A DNA stretch of 64,000 nt. Origin: Cytobacillus massiliigabonensis (GTDB lineage: Bacteria > Bacillota > Bacilli > Bacillales > Cytobacillaceae). The notes under the pieces are model-generated. The model was not told the DNA's origin, did not search any database, and worked only from the letters and a program-made list of their open reading frames with translations. Location: the NCBI RefSeq assembly GCF_900199725.1, contig NZ_LT904902.1, forward strand, positions 244,084 through 308,083, given 5' to 3'. The position numbers and the translations under genes were made by a program. Below are positions 54,122 through 63,571 of the stretch, piece by piece (positions within the stretch are counted from its first letter, which is position 1; the number at the start of each line of letters is the position of its first letter).

Positions 54122-55447
54122 CTACAAAAGATCCGCAGCTAATTGTGCAAGCCCGGATCGTTCTCCTTTAACGAGCTTAATATGCCCAGAAATCCTTTGA
54201 TCTTTAAATTTTTCTACCACATAAGTTAGTCCATTATTATAAGCATCTAAATAAGGATGATCAATTTGTTCCGGGTCTCCCATCAATACAATTTTACTTC
54301 CCTCGCCAACACGGGTAAGAATTGTTTTCACCTCATGCTTTGTTAAATTTTGTGCCTCATCAATAATAATATATTGGTCAGGAATACTTCTTCCTCTAAT
54401 ATAAGTTAATGCTTCCACTTCAATTGATCCCATGCCTGCTAATATGGCATCTAGTTCCCCAGGTTTTTTTGCATTAAATAAATACTCTAAATTATCATAT
54501 ATAGGCTGCATCCATGGCCTTAGCTTTTCTTCTTTTTCACCCGGAAGAAAGCCTAGATCTTTACCAACTGGTACAATTGGTCTTGCTACAAGCAGTTTTT
54601 TATAGTACCCGAAATCCTCCGTTTGCATTAGCCCTGATGCAAGTGCTATAAGGGTTTTTCCTGTGCCCGCTTTTCCTGTTAGTGTAATTAAAGGCAAATC
54701 TCTCCTTAGCAGCAGCTCCATCGCAATGGTTTGCTGAACATTCCTTGGTTTAATTCCCCATATATGCTCATGATCAAAAATAAGCTTTTTAATCTTGTTT
54801 TCCTTTTTATCAGCAATTCCAAGCGCGGATGAGGTGGACCCCAGTAAGTCTTTCATCAAAAGGAATTGATTTGGGTAGACTGATGTATTGACTATATCAA
54901 GTGACAGCTCCCCTTTTTCATAAAAAAGATTTAATTTTTCCTTAGGAATAAAAACTTCCATAAAGCCTGTGTACAAATGATCGTTTTCAACTACTCTGTC
55001 ACTTAAGAAGTCTTCACAATGCAATCCAATTGCATCTGCCTTCACTCTGACAAGGGCATCTTTACTTACCAAAATGACGGTTCGTCCATCTTCCCTTTCT
55101 TCTTCTTCAAGAGAGAGGTTTTTTGCTACCGCTAATATTCGGTTATCATTTGTTTTTTCAACAAAGATATCTTGTAATTGCTGAAAGGATCGATGGTTTA
55201 ATTCAATTCTCAAACTCCCTCCATTTTCTAACGGAATCTTTTCGTGGAGCTTGCCAGATTCTCTTAAACCATCAATGAGTCTTGATACTTGCCTTGCATT
55301 CCTGCCAATCTCATCCATATATCTCTTTTTGGAATCAACCTCTTCTAATACAACGGCGGGAATTACCACTTCATTATCTTCAAAAGAGAAAATAGCATTC
55401 GGGTCTTGTAACAAGACATTTGTATCTAACACATATATTTTACTCAA
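54122..55447 (-). CDS. phoH: PIN-PhoH ATPase (YlaK)
   Basis: 441 aa. N-terminal PIN nuclease-like domain ('YVLDTNVLLQDP', acidic residues intact) fused to a PhoH P-loop domain with Walker A 'TGKAGTGKT' (257-265) and Walker B 'YIIIDEAQN'. PIN-PhoH proteins act as RNA helicase/RNases in mycobacteria; the role in Bacillus is unproven. TTG start with GGCAGGAGG upstream. Confidence 0.92.
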   Translation of the reverse strand: MSKIYVLDTNVLLQDPNAIFSFEDNEVVIPAVVLEEVDSKKRYMDEIGRNARQVSRLIDGLRESGKLHEKIPLENGGSLRIELNHRSFQQLQDIFVEKTNDNRILAVAKNLSLEEEEREDGRTVILVSKDALVRVKADAIGLHCEDFLSDRVVENDHLYTGFMEVFIPKEKLNLFYEKGELSLDIVNTSVYPNQFLLMKDLLGSTSSALGIADKKENKIKKLIFDHEHIWGIKPRNVQQTIAMELLLRRDLPLITLTGKAGTGKTLIALASGLMQTEDFGYYKKLLVARPIVPVGKDLGFLPGEKEEKLRPWMQPIYDNLEYLFNAKKPGELDAILAGMGSIEVEALTYIRGRSIPDQYIIIDEAQNLTKHEVKTILTRVGEGSKIVLMGDPEQIDHPYLDAYNNGLTYVVEKFKDQRISGHIKLVKGERSGLAQLAADLL

Positions 55448-55608
55448 TTCGATGCCTCCTGCCCCTATTAGATCATCTTAACAGTGGAACGAATAGAACT
55501 TTGATTAAATATATGATTTTTCGAATAAAGATAGAAGAAATTTTGCACAATAATACATAAGAAAAGCGAAATGCTAGTTGTGCAGCGTTACCTTTGGAGG
55601 CGGATATC

Positions 55609-56202
55609 ATGAAAAGATGGCTAGTTATTTTCACTGTTTTATTATTAAGCGGTTGTGGGGGTAATAACAATTCAGTTCAAGAAGGGCAAAAACAAAATAT
55701 AGTAAATGTCAAAAACAGTGCTATTCAAGAGGTGGATCGGACAACCGGACAAGATGTTTCTAAACACCTAGTAAAACTTGCTTCAAGCATTCCTAATGTA
55801 AATGATGCAACAGCAGTTGTCATAGGCAACTATGCGATTGTGGGAATTGATGTAAACAAAAACTTAGAACGTTCAGAGGTAGGTACGATCAAATATTCAG
55901 TAGCGGAGAGTTTAAAAAATGATCCGCATGGAGCAAGAGCAATTATCATTGCAGATCCTGATATAAATGCACGTTTAAGAGAAATATCAGATGATATTCA
56001 GGCTGGTAAGCCTATTCAAGGGATTATGAATGAGCTTGCCGATATTTCAGGCAGATTAATGCCTGAAATACCTGCTGATATCATCGATTCAAGCCCCAAT
56101 AAGGCAACTGAAAACCCTAAAAAGCAGCTAAATAATCAAGAGGAAAATAAACTTGATAAAAAACAAGAAAAGCATTCCAATTACCATAAAAATGATGAAT
56201 GA
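55609..56202 (+). CDS. ylaJ: YhcN/YlaJ family sporulation lipoprotein
   Basis: 197 aa. Lipobox 'LLSGC' at residues 12-16. Central YhcN/YlaJ domain ('VNDATAVVIGNYAIVGIDV', 'RAIIIADPDINARLREI') as found in spore inner-membrane lipoproteins, then a low-complexity, Asn/Lys-rich tail. ATG at 55609 with GGAGG upstream. Confidence 0.92.
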   Translation: MKRWLVIFTVLLLSGCGGNNNSVQEGQKQNIVNVKNSAIQEVDRTTGQDVSKHLVKLASSIPNVNDATAVVIGNYAIVGIDVNKNLERSEVGTIKYSVAESLKNDPHGARAIIIADPDINARLREISDDIQAGKPIQGIMNELADISGRLMPEIPADIIDSSPNKATENPKKQLNNQEENKLDKKQEKHSNYHKNDE

Positions 56203-56230
56203 AAAAGCTTAGTGTTTACTAAGCTTTTTT
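56202..56230. terminator. Shared terminator of ylaJ and the PNPOx-like gene
   Basis: AAAAAGCTTAGT/ACTAAGCTTTTT stem with 4-base loop; stop codons of both convergent genes lie at or in it. Confidence 0.88.
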
Positions 56231-56674
56231 CATTGCATCCATCACTTGCTTGTCAAGGCGAGCTGCAGCCACTTTATCATATGTTTTATCATACTGTGGC
56301 ACAGTTGTTATTTTTGAACCATAAAACATTACATCCCTTACTTCTATGATCCTTAATTCAACTAATGCCAGTTTTAATGGAACACCTTCTAACTTTTCTT
56401 CTTTTATCATTGCTTCACCGCTAATTGAATATGTAGATTCATTTGCAATTACATTTATTACTGCCTTGTTATTATTTTTAATATTTTGTATGATTCTAGA
56501 TCGATTATCCACTGCAAAATAGATCGTTTCCTCATCCTTTGCAAGCATCCATGAAATTGCACTGACATTCGGACCGCCTGACTCATGATCAACAGTAGCC
56601 AATGTACAAAATAGTTCCCGCTGCAGTTCATCAAACAACGGTTTAATAAGTTTTGGTTCAACTTGATTTGCCAT
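56219..56674 (-). CDS. Pyridoxamine 5'-phosphate oxidase-like flavin protein
   Basis: 151 aa, split-barrel FMN-binding fold. 'LFCTLATVDHESGGPNVSAISW' and 'IYFAVDNRSRIIQNIKNNNKAVI' are typical of PNPOx-like proteins; such proteins bind flavins, heme or F420, and the substrate is not predictable. GGAGTGAT precedes the ATG. Not in the B. subtilis ylaI-ylaJ gap as I recall it. Confidence 0.8.
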   Translation of the reverse strand: MANQVEPKLIKPLFDELQRELFCTLATVDHESGGPNVSAISWMLAKDEETIYFAVDNRSRIIQNIKNNNKAVINVIANESTYSISGEAMIKEEKLEGVPLKLALVELRIIEVRDVMFYGSKITTVPQYDKTYDKVAAARLDKQVMDAMKKA

Positions 56675-56738
56675 TTCATCACTCCTTCTTCCCCATCATA
56701 GTATGCCCCTTCTCAACTTTCAAGGCTGCAAAAGAAAT

Positions 56739-56767
56739 TCGATATGATGGTCCACATATTATATAAT
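56739..56767 (+). promoter_or_regulatory. Candidate SigA promoter of ylaI
   Basis: TCGATA, 17 bases, TATAAT, 40 bases before the ylaI start. Confidence 0.5.
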
Positions 56768-56806
56768 AAAATAAGAGATGAAAATAAGGATTTCCAGAGG
56801 TGCAAA

Positions 56807-57007
56807 ATGAAAGTAAAATGTGTTTTATGCGATAAAATTGAAACGATAGAAAATGAATCTCTTCAAGCAAAGAAACTGAGAAATCGTCCCATACATACGT
56901 ATATGTGCATGGAGTGTAATGAAAGAATAACCTACAAAACGCAAAAAAGAATAGAAACAGGAAATTTTAAGCTATATCAAAGCAAAACCAATGAAGATGA
57001 ATGGTAA
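56807..57007 (+). CDS. ylaI: Zinc-ribbon protein YlaI
   Basis: 66 aa. Two Cys pairs (CVLC and CMEC) form a zinc ribbon; 'KKLRNRPIHTYMC' and 'ERITYKT' match B. subtilis YlaI. Function unknown. ATG at 56807 with AGAGGTG upstream; the longer frame lacks a ribosome site. Confidence 0.9.
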   Translation: MKVKCVLCDKIETIENESLQAKKLRNRPIHTYMCMECNERITYKTQKRIETGNFKLYQSKTNEDEW

Positions 57008-57019
57008 TAAGAATTAGAT

Positions 57020-57056
57020 AAAAAACAGCCTGTTCTTATAGAACAGGCTGTTTTTT
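57020..57056. terminator. Shared terminator of ylaI and the 95-aa gene
   Basis: Perfect 16-bp stem AAAAAACAGCCTGTTC with its complement around a 5-base loop. Confidence 0.93.
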
Positions 57057-57343
57057 CATTGGGGATAGTTCTCATACTTTTCAGGACTTGCATTTATTTG
57101 ATTTAACATGATTTCAATAAGTTCTCTAGGATAACGTGCTTTTTTCCTTTCCCCTGAGTGATCATAATGGACGTAGTACATGACAGCATCCGTTTCAACT
57201 TCAATATTTGAAAGCTGATGATCATCTGTAAGCATTCCAAAGAACATTTTTTCAGTATCTGCTGCAGCCGTATCATCTGGTCTTTCATCACAAACAACTT
57301 TAATGGTTAACCAATTGTATAAGGCATCCTGTAATGAGTTCAT
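57056..57343 (-). CDS. Conserved hypothetical protein between ylaI and ylaH
   Basis: 95 aa, acidic, soluble. 'SLQDALYNWLTIKVVCDERPDD' and 'ARYPRELIEIMLNQI' look like a small conserved Bacillaceae protein that I remember without a function. ATG at 57341-57343; GGAGTGG lies upstream. An in-frame GTG three codons earlier is possible. Operon with ylaH, 15 bases apart. Confidence 0.72.
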   Translation of the reverse strand: MNSLQDALYNWLTIKVVCDERPDDTAAADTEKMFFGMLTDDHQLSNIEVETDAVMYYVHYDHSGERKKARYPRELIEIMLNQINASPEKYENYPQ

Positions 57344-57358
57344 CGGCTCCACTCCATC

Positions 57359-57676
57359 CTAATATTCTTTTCCTTCAAGTTTTTTTGACTGATGAAGGCG
57401 AACTTTGTAAATAATTAGGATCAAGGCAGCAACTACCAGCCCTTCGGTAATTGGCAAAAAGACTGCAAAAAAGGTTAAAATTGTACAGCCTAAAATGAGA
57501 AAAAGATAAATAATCATTGATTTTGCAATCGGCAATTTCTTCGCAAATCCCAATTTAAAAACAATAATGCATAAAGCAACAATGGTTAAATAAAGAAGCC
57601 ACATTCCCACTTCAGAATTTTCTTGGACTTTGAATAAAGCAGCGAAAAAAGACAGACTCTCATTTACATCTACCAC
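57359..57676 (-). CDS. ylaH: Membrane protein YlaH
   Basis: 105 aa, three membrane segments. '[12 protein letters not shown]' and '[21 protein letters not shown]' match YlaH. Function unknown. GTG start with GGAGGAG upstream. Directly downstream of typA (23 bases). Confidence 0.9.
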   Translation of the reverse strand: MVDVNESLSFFAALFKVQENSEVGMWLLYLTIVALCIIVFKLGFAKKLPIAKSMIIYLFLILGCTILTFFAVFLPITEGLVVAALILIIYKVRLHQSKKLEGKEY

Positions 57677-57699
57677 TTTTTCTCCTCCCCCTACATCCC

Positions 57700-59538
57700 T
57701 TAGCTCATTTCAGCATATTTTTTCTTCTTCGCCATTCTTTCACGTTCGTTTTTCTCAAGGATCTTTTTACGCAGACGGATGGACTCTGGTGTTACTTCAC
57801 AATACTCATCTTCATTTAAGTATTCCAAAGCCTCTTCAAGTGTCATGATACGCGGCTTCTTCATTGTAGCTGTTTGATCCTTATTCGCTGAACGGACATT
57901 TGTTGCGTGTTTTACTTTCGTGATGTTAACAGTGATGTCATTTTCACGTGTATGTTCACCAACAATCATCCCTTCATAAATTTCAGTTCCAGCTTCTACA
58001 AAGATGATTCCGCGATCCTCTACTTGCATAATACCATAAGTTGAGGCTTTTCCGCTCTCCATAGATACAAGCACACCTTGACGACGTCCTCCAACTTGTC
58101 CTTGTGCCATTGGCTGATAGCTGTCAAATGTATGGTTAATGATTCCAAATCCGCGTGTTAACGTTAAGAATTCTGTCGTATAACCAATTAATCCACGTGC
58201 AGGTACATTAAAAACTAAGCGAACCTGACCGTTCCCATTATTGATCATATCTAGCATTTCACCTTTACGGGCACCAATAGATTCCATGATCGATCCTGTA
58301 TGTTCCTCAGGAACTTCGATCTGTACACGCTCAACAGGTTCACAGCGCACTCCATCAATAACCTTAACGATTACTTCTGGCTTTGACACTTGCAGCTCAT
58401 AGCCTTCACGGCGCATGTTTTCAATTAAAATGGATAAATGCAGTTCTCCACGGCCTGAAACAATCCATGCGTCTGGAGAGTCTGTATTATCAACACGAAG
58501 ACTTACATCTGTTTGTAATTGCGCGCGCAATCTCTCTTCGATTTTTCTAGCTGTTAAATATTTTCCTTCTCTACCGGCAAATGGACTATTATTAACTAGG
58601 AATGTCATTTGAAGCGTTGGTTCATCAATTCTTAAGATCGGTAATGCATCTTGATGTTCAACAGGGCAAACAGTTTCCCCTACATTAATATCTTCCATTC
58701 CAGAAACGGCAATTAAGTCACCAGCATATGCTTCTTGAATTTCTTGACGCTTTAATCCAAAGAAGCCAAAAATTTTCGTCACGCGGAAATTTTTGACTGT
58801 ACCATCTAATTTCATTAGAGCAACTTGCTGTCCTACTTTCATCGTTCCGCGGAAAACACGGCCAATTCCGATTCTGCCTACATAATCGTTGTAATCAAGC
58901 AGCGCCACTTGGAATTGAAGCGGTTCTTCTTTGTTATCAACTGGAGCTGGGATATTTTCAATAATCATATCATATAGAGACTGCATGTTTTCATCTTGTT
59001 TGCTAGGATCTGTACTTGCTGTACCGTTAATAGCAGAGGCATAAACAACTGGGAAATCAAGCTGATCTTCATTTGCTTCAAGCTCAATAAATAAATCAAG
59101 CACTTCGTCAATTACTTCTTCTGGACGAGCAAAGTCACGGTCAATCTTATTAACAACAACAATAGGAGTTAGGTTTTGTTCTAATGCTTTCTTTAAAACA
59201 AAACGTGTTTGCGGCATACAGCCTTCATAGGCATCAACAACTAATAATACTCCATCAACCATTTTCATAATTCTTTCTACTTCTCCGCCAAAGTCAGCGT
59301 GTCCCGGAGTATCAAGAATGTTAATACGTGTATCTTTATATTGAATCGCAGTATTTTTAGCCAAAATGGTAATCCCGCGTTCTCTTTCAATATCATTTGA
59401 ATCCATTGCCCGTTCCTCTACATGTTCATTTGAACGAAAAGTTCCGGACTGCTTTAAAAGCTGATCTACTAAAGTCGTTTTACCATGATCGACGTGAGCA
59501 ATGATGGCAATATTACGAATATCTTCTCTTAATTTCAA
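57700..59538 (-). CDS. typA: Ribosome-binding GTPase TypA/BipA
   Basis: 612-aa translational GTPase involved in ribosome assembly and stress adaptation. '[11 protein letters not shown]' (G1), 'RERGITI' (G2), '[11 protein letters not shown]' (G3) and 'NKIDR' (G4) are intact; domains II, III, V and the BipA-specific C-terminal domain follow. TTG start with AGGAGG upstream. Confidence 0.97.
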   Translation of the reverse strand: MKLREDIRNIAIIAHVDHGKTTLVDQLLKQSGTFRSNEHVEERAMDSNDIERERGITILAKNTAIQYKDTRINILDTPGHADFGGEVERIMKMVDGVLLVVDAYEGCMPQTRFVLKKALEQNLTPIVVVNKIDRDFARPEEVIDEVLDLFIELEANEDQLDFPVVYASAINGTASTDPSKQDENMQSLYDMIIENIPAPVDNKEEPLQFQVALLDYNDYVGRIGIGRVFRGTMKVGQQVALMKLDGTVKNFRVTKIFGFFGLKRQEIQEAYAGDLIAVSGMEDINVGETVCPVEHQDALPILRIDEPTLQMTFLVNNSPFAGREGKYLTARKIEERLRAQLQTDVSLRVDNTDSPDAWIVSGRGELHLSILIENMRREGYELQVSKPEVIVKVIDGVRCEPVERVQIEVPEEHTGSIMESIGARKGEMLDMINNGNGQVRLVFNVPARGLIGYTTEFLTLTRGFGIINHTFDSYQPMAQGQVGGRRQGVLVSMESGKASTYGIMQVEDRGIIFVEAGTEIYEGMIVGEHTRENDITVNITKVKHATNVRSANKDQTATMKKPRIMTLEEALEYLNEDEYCEVTPESIRLRKKILEKNERERMAKKKKYAEMS

Positions 59539-59603
59539 GGAAGTTCCTCCTACCTGTATTTAACAATTTAGCGCATTTCTGCTGTCTTACGTACAACTGA
59601 AAC

Positions 59604-59612
59604 ATTATACCA
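59604..59612 (-). promoter_or_regulatory. Extended -10 promoter of typA
   Basis: TGGTATAAT on the minus strand, about 66 bases before the typA start; -35 weak. Confidence 0.5.
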
Positions 59613-59744
59613 TATTTAAAGTGGAAACCTAAAAGTTTTTTGTGTAAAATATAAAGCAAAGATATATAAAACACTTTATTTTCTATGTTATCCACCGTAA
59701 AATCATTTTTATTACTTACTGCTTCATTTGAGGGGGTACAAAAT

Positions 59745-59930
59745 TTGAAGGAAATTAAATGGCCATTATTAGCTTTAGCGATTCTCGCAACACTATGCAT
59801 AATGGGAATTGGGATAGCAGTGGCAGAAGAAAGCATCATTGGGATGTTTGCAGCAATCATTGGTTTAATTGCCATAATGGGACTTGGTTTCAAAACAAAA
59901 AAGAAAATGAGAGAAAATGGAACATTATAA
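59745..59930 (+). CDS. ylaF: Small membrane protein YlaF (DUF5325)
   Basis: 61 aa, two membrane segments and a basic end 'KTKKKMRENG' as in B. subtilis YlaF. Function unknown. TTG start at 59745 with GAGGGGG 8 bases upstream. Confidence 0.85.
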   Translation: MKEIKWPLLALAILATLCIMGIGIAVAEESIIGMFAAIIGLIAIMGLGFKTKKKMRENGTL

Positions 59931-59968
59931 AAAAAGATGACCGTCTAATAAGACTGGTCATCTTTTTT
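59929..59968. terminator. Shared terminator of ylaF and suhB
   Basis: AAAAAAGATGACC/GGTCATCTTTTTT stem extended by GTCT/AGAC; directly after the ylaF stop. Confidence 0.9.
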
Positions 59969-59989
59969 ACCTTGTATCGTTTAAAATAT

Positions 59990-60790
59990 TCACCAATTTC
60001 CCTCATTAAGATAATTTTTCATTACCTCATGATGAAGACCCGGTTTAGAAATAAATAATGAATTCTTTTCAAGAAAATTAAGCGGCTCTCCATTTAAATT
60101 TGTAGCAATGCCGCCAAGCTCTTCAACTAAGATGATTCCAGCTGCGATATCCCAAGGAGCTAACCTTAATGAAATATATGCATCCATTCGCCCTGAGGCA
60201 ATGTAAGCCATTTCAATTGCTGCAGAACCATATGAACGCGTTCCGCGGGCATTCCTAACTAGGGGTGCTAAAAGGAGCGGATTAATCCGTTTATTTTCAG
60301 TTACCCATGTTGCGTTTATTCCAATAATCGCTTCAGTCACTTGAACATCTTTCAATGGCGGGAGGGGAAGATCGTTAAGGTAGACACCATTTCCCTTTAT
60401 CGTATGATATAACTCATCATGAACTACATCATAAATCAAACCGACATGACCAACCCCATCTTCATAAATTCCTATTGAAATAGCAAAGTTTCTTTGCTGG
60501 TGTATAAAATTCATCGTCCCATCAATAGGATCAATAATCCAGACAATTCCCTTTAAATCACTAATTTGGTCTCCAAACCCTTCCTCTCCAAGGATTTTAT
60601 GATCCGGGTACTGCTCTTTTATTTTTTTAATAAAGAATTGTTCCGTATTTTTGTCAATATCAGTAACTAAATCATTCGCATTTGATTTCGTTTCAATGGT
60701 TAGTGTTTTACTAAACGATTGCTTAATCCTATGTCCAGCTTCCATTATCCAAGACTTAGCGTTACGATCTATCTCTTTCCACTTAGTCAT
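59990..60790 (-). CDS. suhB: Inositol monophosphatase family protein (YktC/SuhB)
   Basis: 266-aa Mg-dependent, Li-sensitive phosphatase fold. 'GEEG' (68-71), 'WIIDPIDGT' (84-92) and 'WDIAAG' carry the metal ligands. Substrate may be inositol phosphates or other sugar phosphates. Corresponds to B. subtilis yktC. GGAGGG precedes the ATG. Confidence 0.92.
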   Translation of the reverse strand: MTKWKEIDRNAKSWIMEAGHRIKQSFSKTLTIETKSNANDLVTDIDKNTEQFFIKKIKEQYPDHKILGEEGFGDQISDLKGIVWIIDPIDGTMNFIHQQRNFAISIGIYEDGVGHVGLIYDVVHDELYHTIKGNGVYLNDLPLPPLKDVQVTEAIIGINATWVTENKRINPLLLAPLVRNARGTRSYGSAAIEMAYIASGRMDAYISLRLAPWDIAAGIILVEELGGIATNLNGEPLNFLEKNSLFISKPGLHHEVMKNYLNEGNW

Positions 60791-60922
60791 CCGATTCCCT
60801 CCGAACTATTTCACCAAGATTGTTTCATTGTGTCAGATACTTATTTGCTTAAATTCAATTATGAAATAACAATAGCTTAAATGATAAAGAAAATTGCTTC
60901 AAGCATTATCCTCTCCTGCTGG

Positions 60923-60969
60923 GCAAAATAATAAACGAACCCCTTATTCCATCTAGGAGTTCGTTTTTA
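60923..60969 (-). terminator. Terminator after the YkzI-like gene
   Basis: AAACGAAC-CCCT pairs with AGG-GTTCGTTT (one bulge); T-rich tails in both directions. Confidence 0.7.
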
Positions 60970-61036
60970 TTGGTTAAGTCTTGTTTCATTATACATGTTT
61001 CTCAATCTTTCTCCTTTAACATGATTAAACCATTTT

Positions 61037-61237
61037 CTAAAGAGCCTTAAGTCTTAATAATTCTTGTCTGATCCTTTCCAGCCTCTGCTTGCTTTTTGTT
61101 TTCATTTCTTCATTTTGAGTATTCATCGCCTCAAATAATGTAGCAAGCTCATAATCCATTTCCAACCGCAAAACTGCAGTTCTTTCTTTCTCTCCTGGAC
61201 TGTTCTTAACCGAGTTCATAAGTTGTTTCATTGACAT
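61037..61237 (-). CDS. Small helical protein, YkzI-like
   Basis: 66 aa, highly charged, predicted all-helical ('KQRLERIRQELLRLK'). AAGGGG precedes the ATG. Position between suhB (yktC) and yktB suggests YkzI, but I am not certain of the sequence match. Function unknown. Confidence 0.65.
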   Translation of the reverse strand: MSMKQLMNSVKNSPGEKERTAVLRLEMDYELATLFEAMNTQNEEMKTKSKQRLERIRQELLRLKAL

Positions 61238-61374
61238 TACACCCCTTCCAAATAATCTAAAATTTCGTTTCTTCTGATTATTTTTACTATTATATTATGA
61301 GGAATCTTGTTTACTTGCAACAAATTTGTGCGATTACCTATTTTTACATAAAATTTTGTAGATAAGCATGAGGA

Positions 61375-61403
61375 TTACTGTTTTTTTGCAAGTATGCTAC
61401 AAT
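61375..61403 (+). promoter_or_regulatory. Promoter of yktB
   Basis: TTACTG, 17 bases, TACAAT with an upstream TGn, 32 bases before the start. Confidence 0.5.
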
Positions 61404-61434
61404 ATTTGACAGAGCTTGAAGGAGGTTTTTTTAC

Positions 61435-62055
61435 ATGGCATTTACTGGTTTTACAAATACAGACTTTCAGGTTTTCAGAATCGAAGGCTTAGAAGAACGG
61501 ATGGATGCACTTAAGACACACATTCGGCCAAAACTTGAGGAATTAGGTCAAATTTTTTCACCAATGCTCACAGTTGAGACTGGGGATGAAATGTATACAC
61601 ATGTTGCCAAACATGCAAGAAGAACAAAAAATCCGCCAAATGATACTTGGGTTGCTTTCGCTAATAATCCAAGGGGATATAAAATGCTCCCTCATTTTCA
61701 AATTGGTTTATGGGAAACGCACGTTTTTATTTGGTTTGCCTTAATTTATGAGGCTCCACATAAAGAAGCATTCGGAAAAACACTAGAAGCAAACCTCACT
61801 AAAATTTATGAACAAACCCCAGACCACTTTGTATGGTCTATTGATCATACAAAGCCATCTGTTGTTCGCCATGGTGAATTAACGAAGAAAGAGCTACATG
61901 AAATGTTTGTTCGTCTACAAAAGATTAAAAAGGCAGAAATCCTTTGCGGAATAAACCTTCCTAAAGAAGAAGCTGCTAAAATGGTTCCCGAGGATTTTCT
62001 TGCAACAGCTGAATCTGTATTTAAGAAATTAATACCTCTTTACAAAATGATTTAA
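61435..62055 (+). CDS. yktB: UPF0637 family protein YktB
   Basis: 206 aa. 'RPKLEELGQIFSPML', 'HVAKHARRTKNPPNDTWVAF' and 'LPHFQIGLWETHVFIWFA' match YktB (UPF0637/DUF1054). Function unknown. GAAGGAGG precedes the ATG. Confidence 0.95.
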   Translation: MAFTGFTNTDFQVFRIEGLEERMDALKTHIRPKLEELGQIFSPMLTVETGDEMYTHVAKHARRTKNPPNDTWVAFANNPRGYKMLPHFQIGLWETHVFIWFALIYEAPHKEAFGKTLEANLTKIYEQTPDHFVWSIDHTKPSVVRHGELTKKELHEMFVRLQKIKKAEILCGINLPKEEAAKMVPEDFLATAESVFKKLIPLYKMI

Positions 62056-62075
62056 ACCACTAAATTATTTTTCCA

Positions 62076-62103
62076 ATAAAACCTCCTTCTGCGGAGGTTT
62101 TAT
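62076..62103. terminator. Shared terminator of yktB and yktA
   Basis: ATAAAACCTCC/GGAGGTTTTAT 11-bp stem; the yktA stop codon begins at its edge. Confidence 0.85.
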
Positions 62104-62375
62104 TATTTCATTTTTATTTTTGCACCTGACTCTGCTGCTTTGACTGCATTGACAGTTCGGTAGGAAGAAAATCCGCTTACCTCCTCAAATTCGTCACAAA
62201 TCTTTCGTTCCTGAGCTTTCCCTGGGACAATTTCTTTAAAACGGCGATAGGCTTCAAGAAAAAGATCACGGTCCACTCCTCTGCTATATGCTTCTTCTAC
62301 TTTTTGGAAATATTGGATGACATCAATTACTTCATCCGTCGACCAATCAGTTTCAATTGGATATTGATACTCCAT
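62103..62375 (-). CDS. yktA: UPF0223 family protein YktA
   Basis: 90 aa. 'MEYQYPIETDWSTDEVI', 'AYRRFKEIVPGKAQE' and 'FEEVSGFSSYRTV' match YktA. Function unknown. ATG at 62373-62375 with AAGGGGG upstream. Confidence 0.93.
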   Translation of the reverse strand: MEYQYPIETDWSTDEVIDVIQYFQKVEEAYSRGVDRDLFLEAYRRFKEIVPGKAQERKICDEFEEVSGFSSYRTVNAVKAAESGAKIKMK

Positions 62376-62422
62376 TTTAATCCCCCTTATGTACATTCAT
62401 GTTGATTTTATTAATATGGCTA

Positions 62423-63382
62423 TTATAAAGCCCACTTCTTACGGATTGCTTCACCCTCGGAAATCATCCGCTCAAAAAGCTCTTGAACAGTTGGCACATC
62501 TTTAATTAAACCCATCACTTGCCCCGCCCAAGCATAGCCTTCCTTTTCCTTTCCTTCATAAATATACTTTTTGTTAGCATTCCCGCTTATAAAATCTTTT
62601 AATTGCTCATATCCCCCAGCTGCCTTTTCAATTTCCAGGATTTTATCTGCCCATTCATTAGCGATCACTCTTGCTGGAGCACCAATTGATCGCTTAATTA
62701 CAGCAGTATCGCTTTCACTTCCCTCGACAAGTCTTGTTTTATATAATTCTGAAGCGTGGACACATTCCTTTGTGGCAACAAATCTTGTTCCCATCTCGAT
62801 TCCCTCCGCCCCCAAGCTCAAGGCAGCAAGCATCCCTCTTCCATCACCAATTCCTCCAGAAGCTATTACTGGGATAGAGACCGCATCAACTACTTGCGGA
62901 ATCAAAACGATCGAACCGATATCATCTCTTCCTAAATGTCCGCCGCCTTCTTGGCCAACAACCATTACTGCATCAGCTCCTAGCTCTTCTGCTTTTACAG
63001 CCTGTCTTTTCGCCGCAACAAGAACTAGTTTCTTCACGTTTACTCCCTTTAGTTGTTCAAAGAATGGTGTTGGGTTCCCTCCAGTCATTGAAATAACAGG
63101 TACTTCTTCTTCAATCGCTATATCAAGATAATGTGAAAAGGGTCTTCCATGCTGCCCTATTGCAAAATTCACACCGAATGGCTTATCTGTCATTTGTTTT
63201 ACTTTTAGAATCTCTTCTCTTAAGGCTTCTGGGCTTTCCAGCGACATCGCAGTGACCTGGCCCAACCCCCCGGCATTTGATACAGCTGCAGCTAATTCAG
63301 AATAGGCTAGATGAGCTAATCCTCCCTGGATAATTGGATATTTAATTTTTAATAAATTCGTTACACGTGTGTTCCAATTCAT
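62423..63382 (-). CDS. Nitronate monooxygenase-like flavoprotein
   Basis: 319-aa FMN TIM-barrel of the NMO/FabK (2-nitropropane dioxygenase) family. 'YPIIQGGLAHLAYSELAAAVSNAGGLG', shown here in part, opens the barrel; 'GGHLGRDD' holds the family His, and 'ASGGIGDGRGMLAAL' plus 'GTRFVATKE' bind phosphate. It may oxidise nitronates or act as an enoyl-ACP reductase; the gene context does not decide. AAGGAGG precedes the ATG. Confidence 0.85.
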   Translation of the reverse strand: MNWNTRVTNLLKIKYPIIQGGLAHLAYSELAAAVSNAGGLGQVTAMSLESPEALREEILKVKQMTDKPFGVNFAIGQHGRPFSHYLDIAIEEEVPVISMTGGNPTPFFEQLKGVNVKKLVLVAAKRQAVKAEELGADAVMVVGQEGGGHLGRDDIGSIVLIPQVVDAVSIPVIASGGIGDGRGMLAALSLGAEGIEMGTRFVATKECVHASELYKTRLVEGSESDTAVIKRSIGAPARVIANEWADKILEIEKAAGGYEQLKDFISGNANKKYIYEGKEKEGYAWAGQVMGLIKDVPTVQELFERMISEGEAIRKKWAL

Positions 63383-63497
63383 TATGTGACCTCCTTATCC
63401 TCCAACCTATATATTAATTCTATTTTAATGTTATATTTTCCTGTTTTCATCCGAAAACTATAATAATAAAAGAAGAAGTTTTTGTAAGAATATTTTC

Positions 63498-63526
63498 TAT
63501 GCAAAGAAAATGAATAATGCTATAAT
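63498..63526 (+). promoter_or_regulatory. Extended -10 promoter of speA
   Basis: TATGCA, 17 bases, TATAAT with upstream TGC; 45 bases before the TTG start. Confidence 0.5.
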
Positions 63527-63571
63527 TCATTTGTTTTATTACTTTACCACATAAAGAGGTGTTAGATTAAA

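Noticed and set aside
62571-63131. Plus-strand 186-codon frame opposite the nitronate monooxygenase gene
   Set aside because: Antisense shadow; composition is rich in Ser/Pro/Thr as expected for the complement of a coding region.
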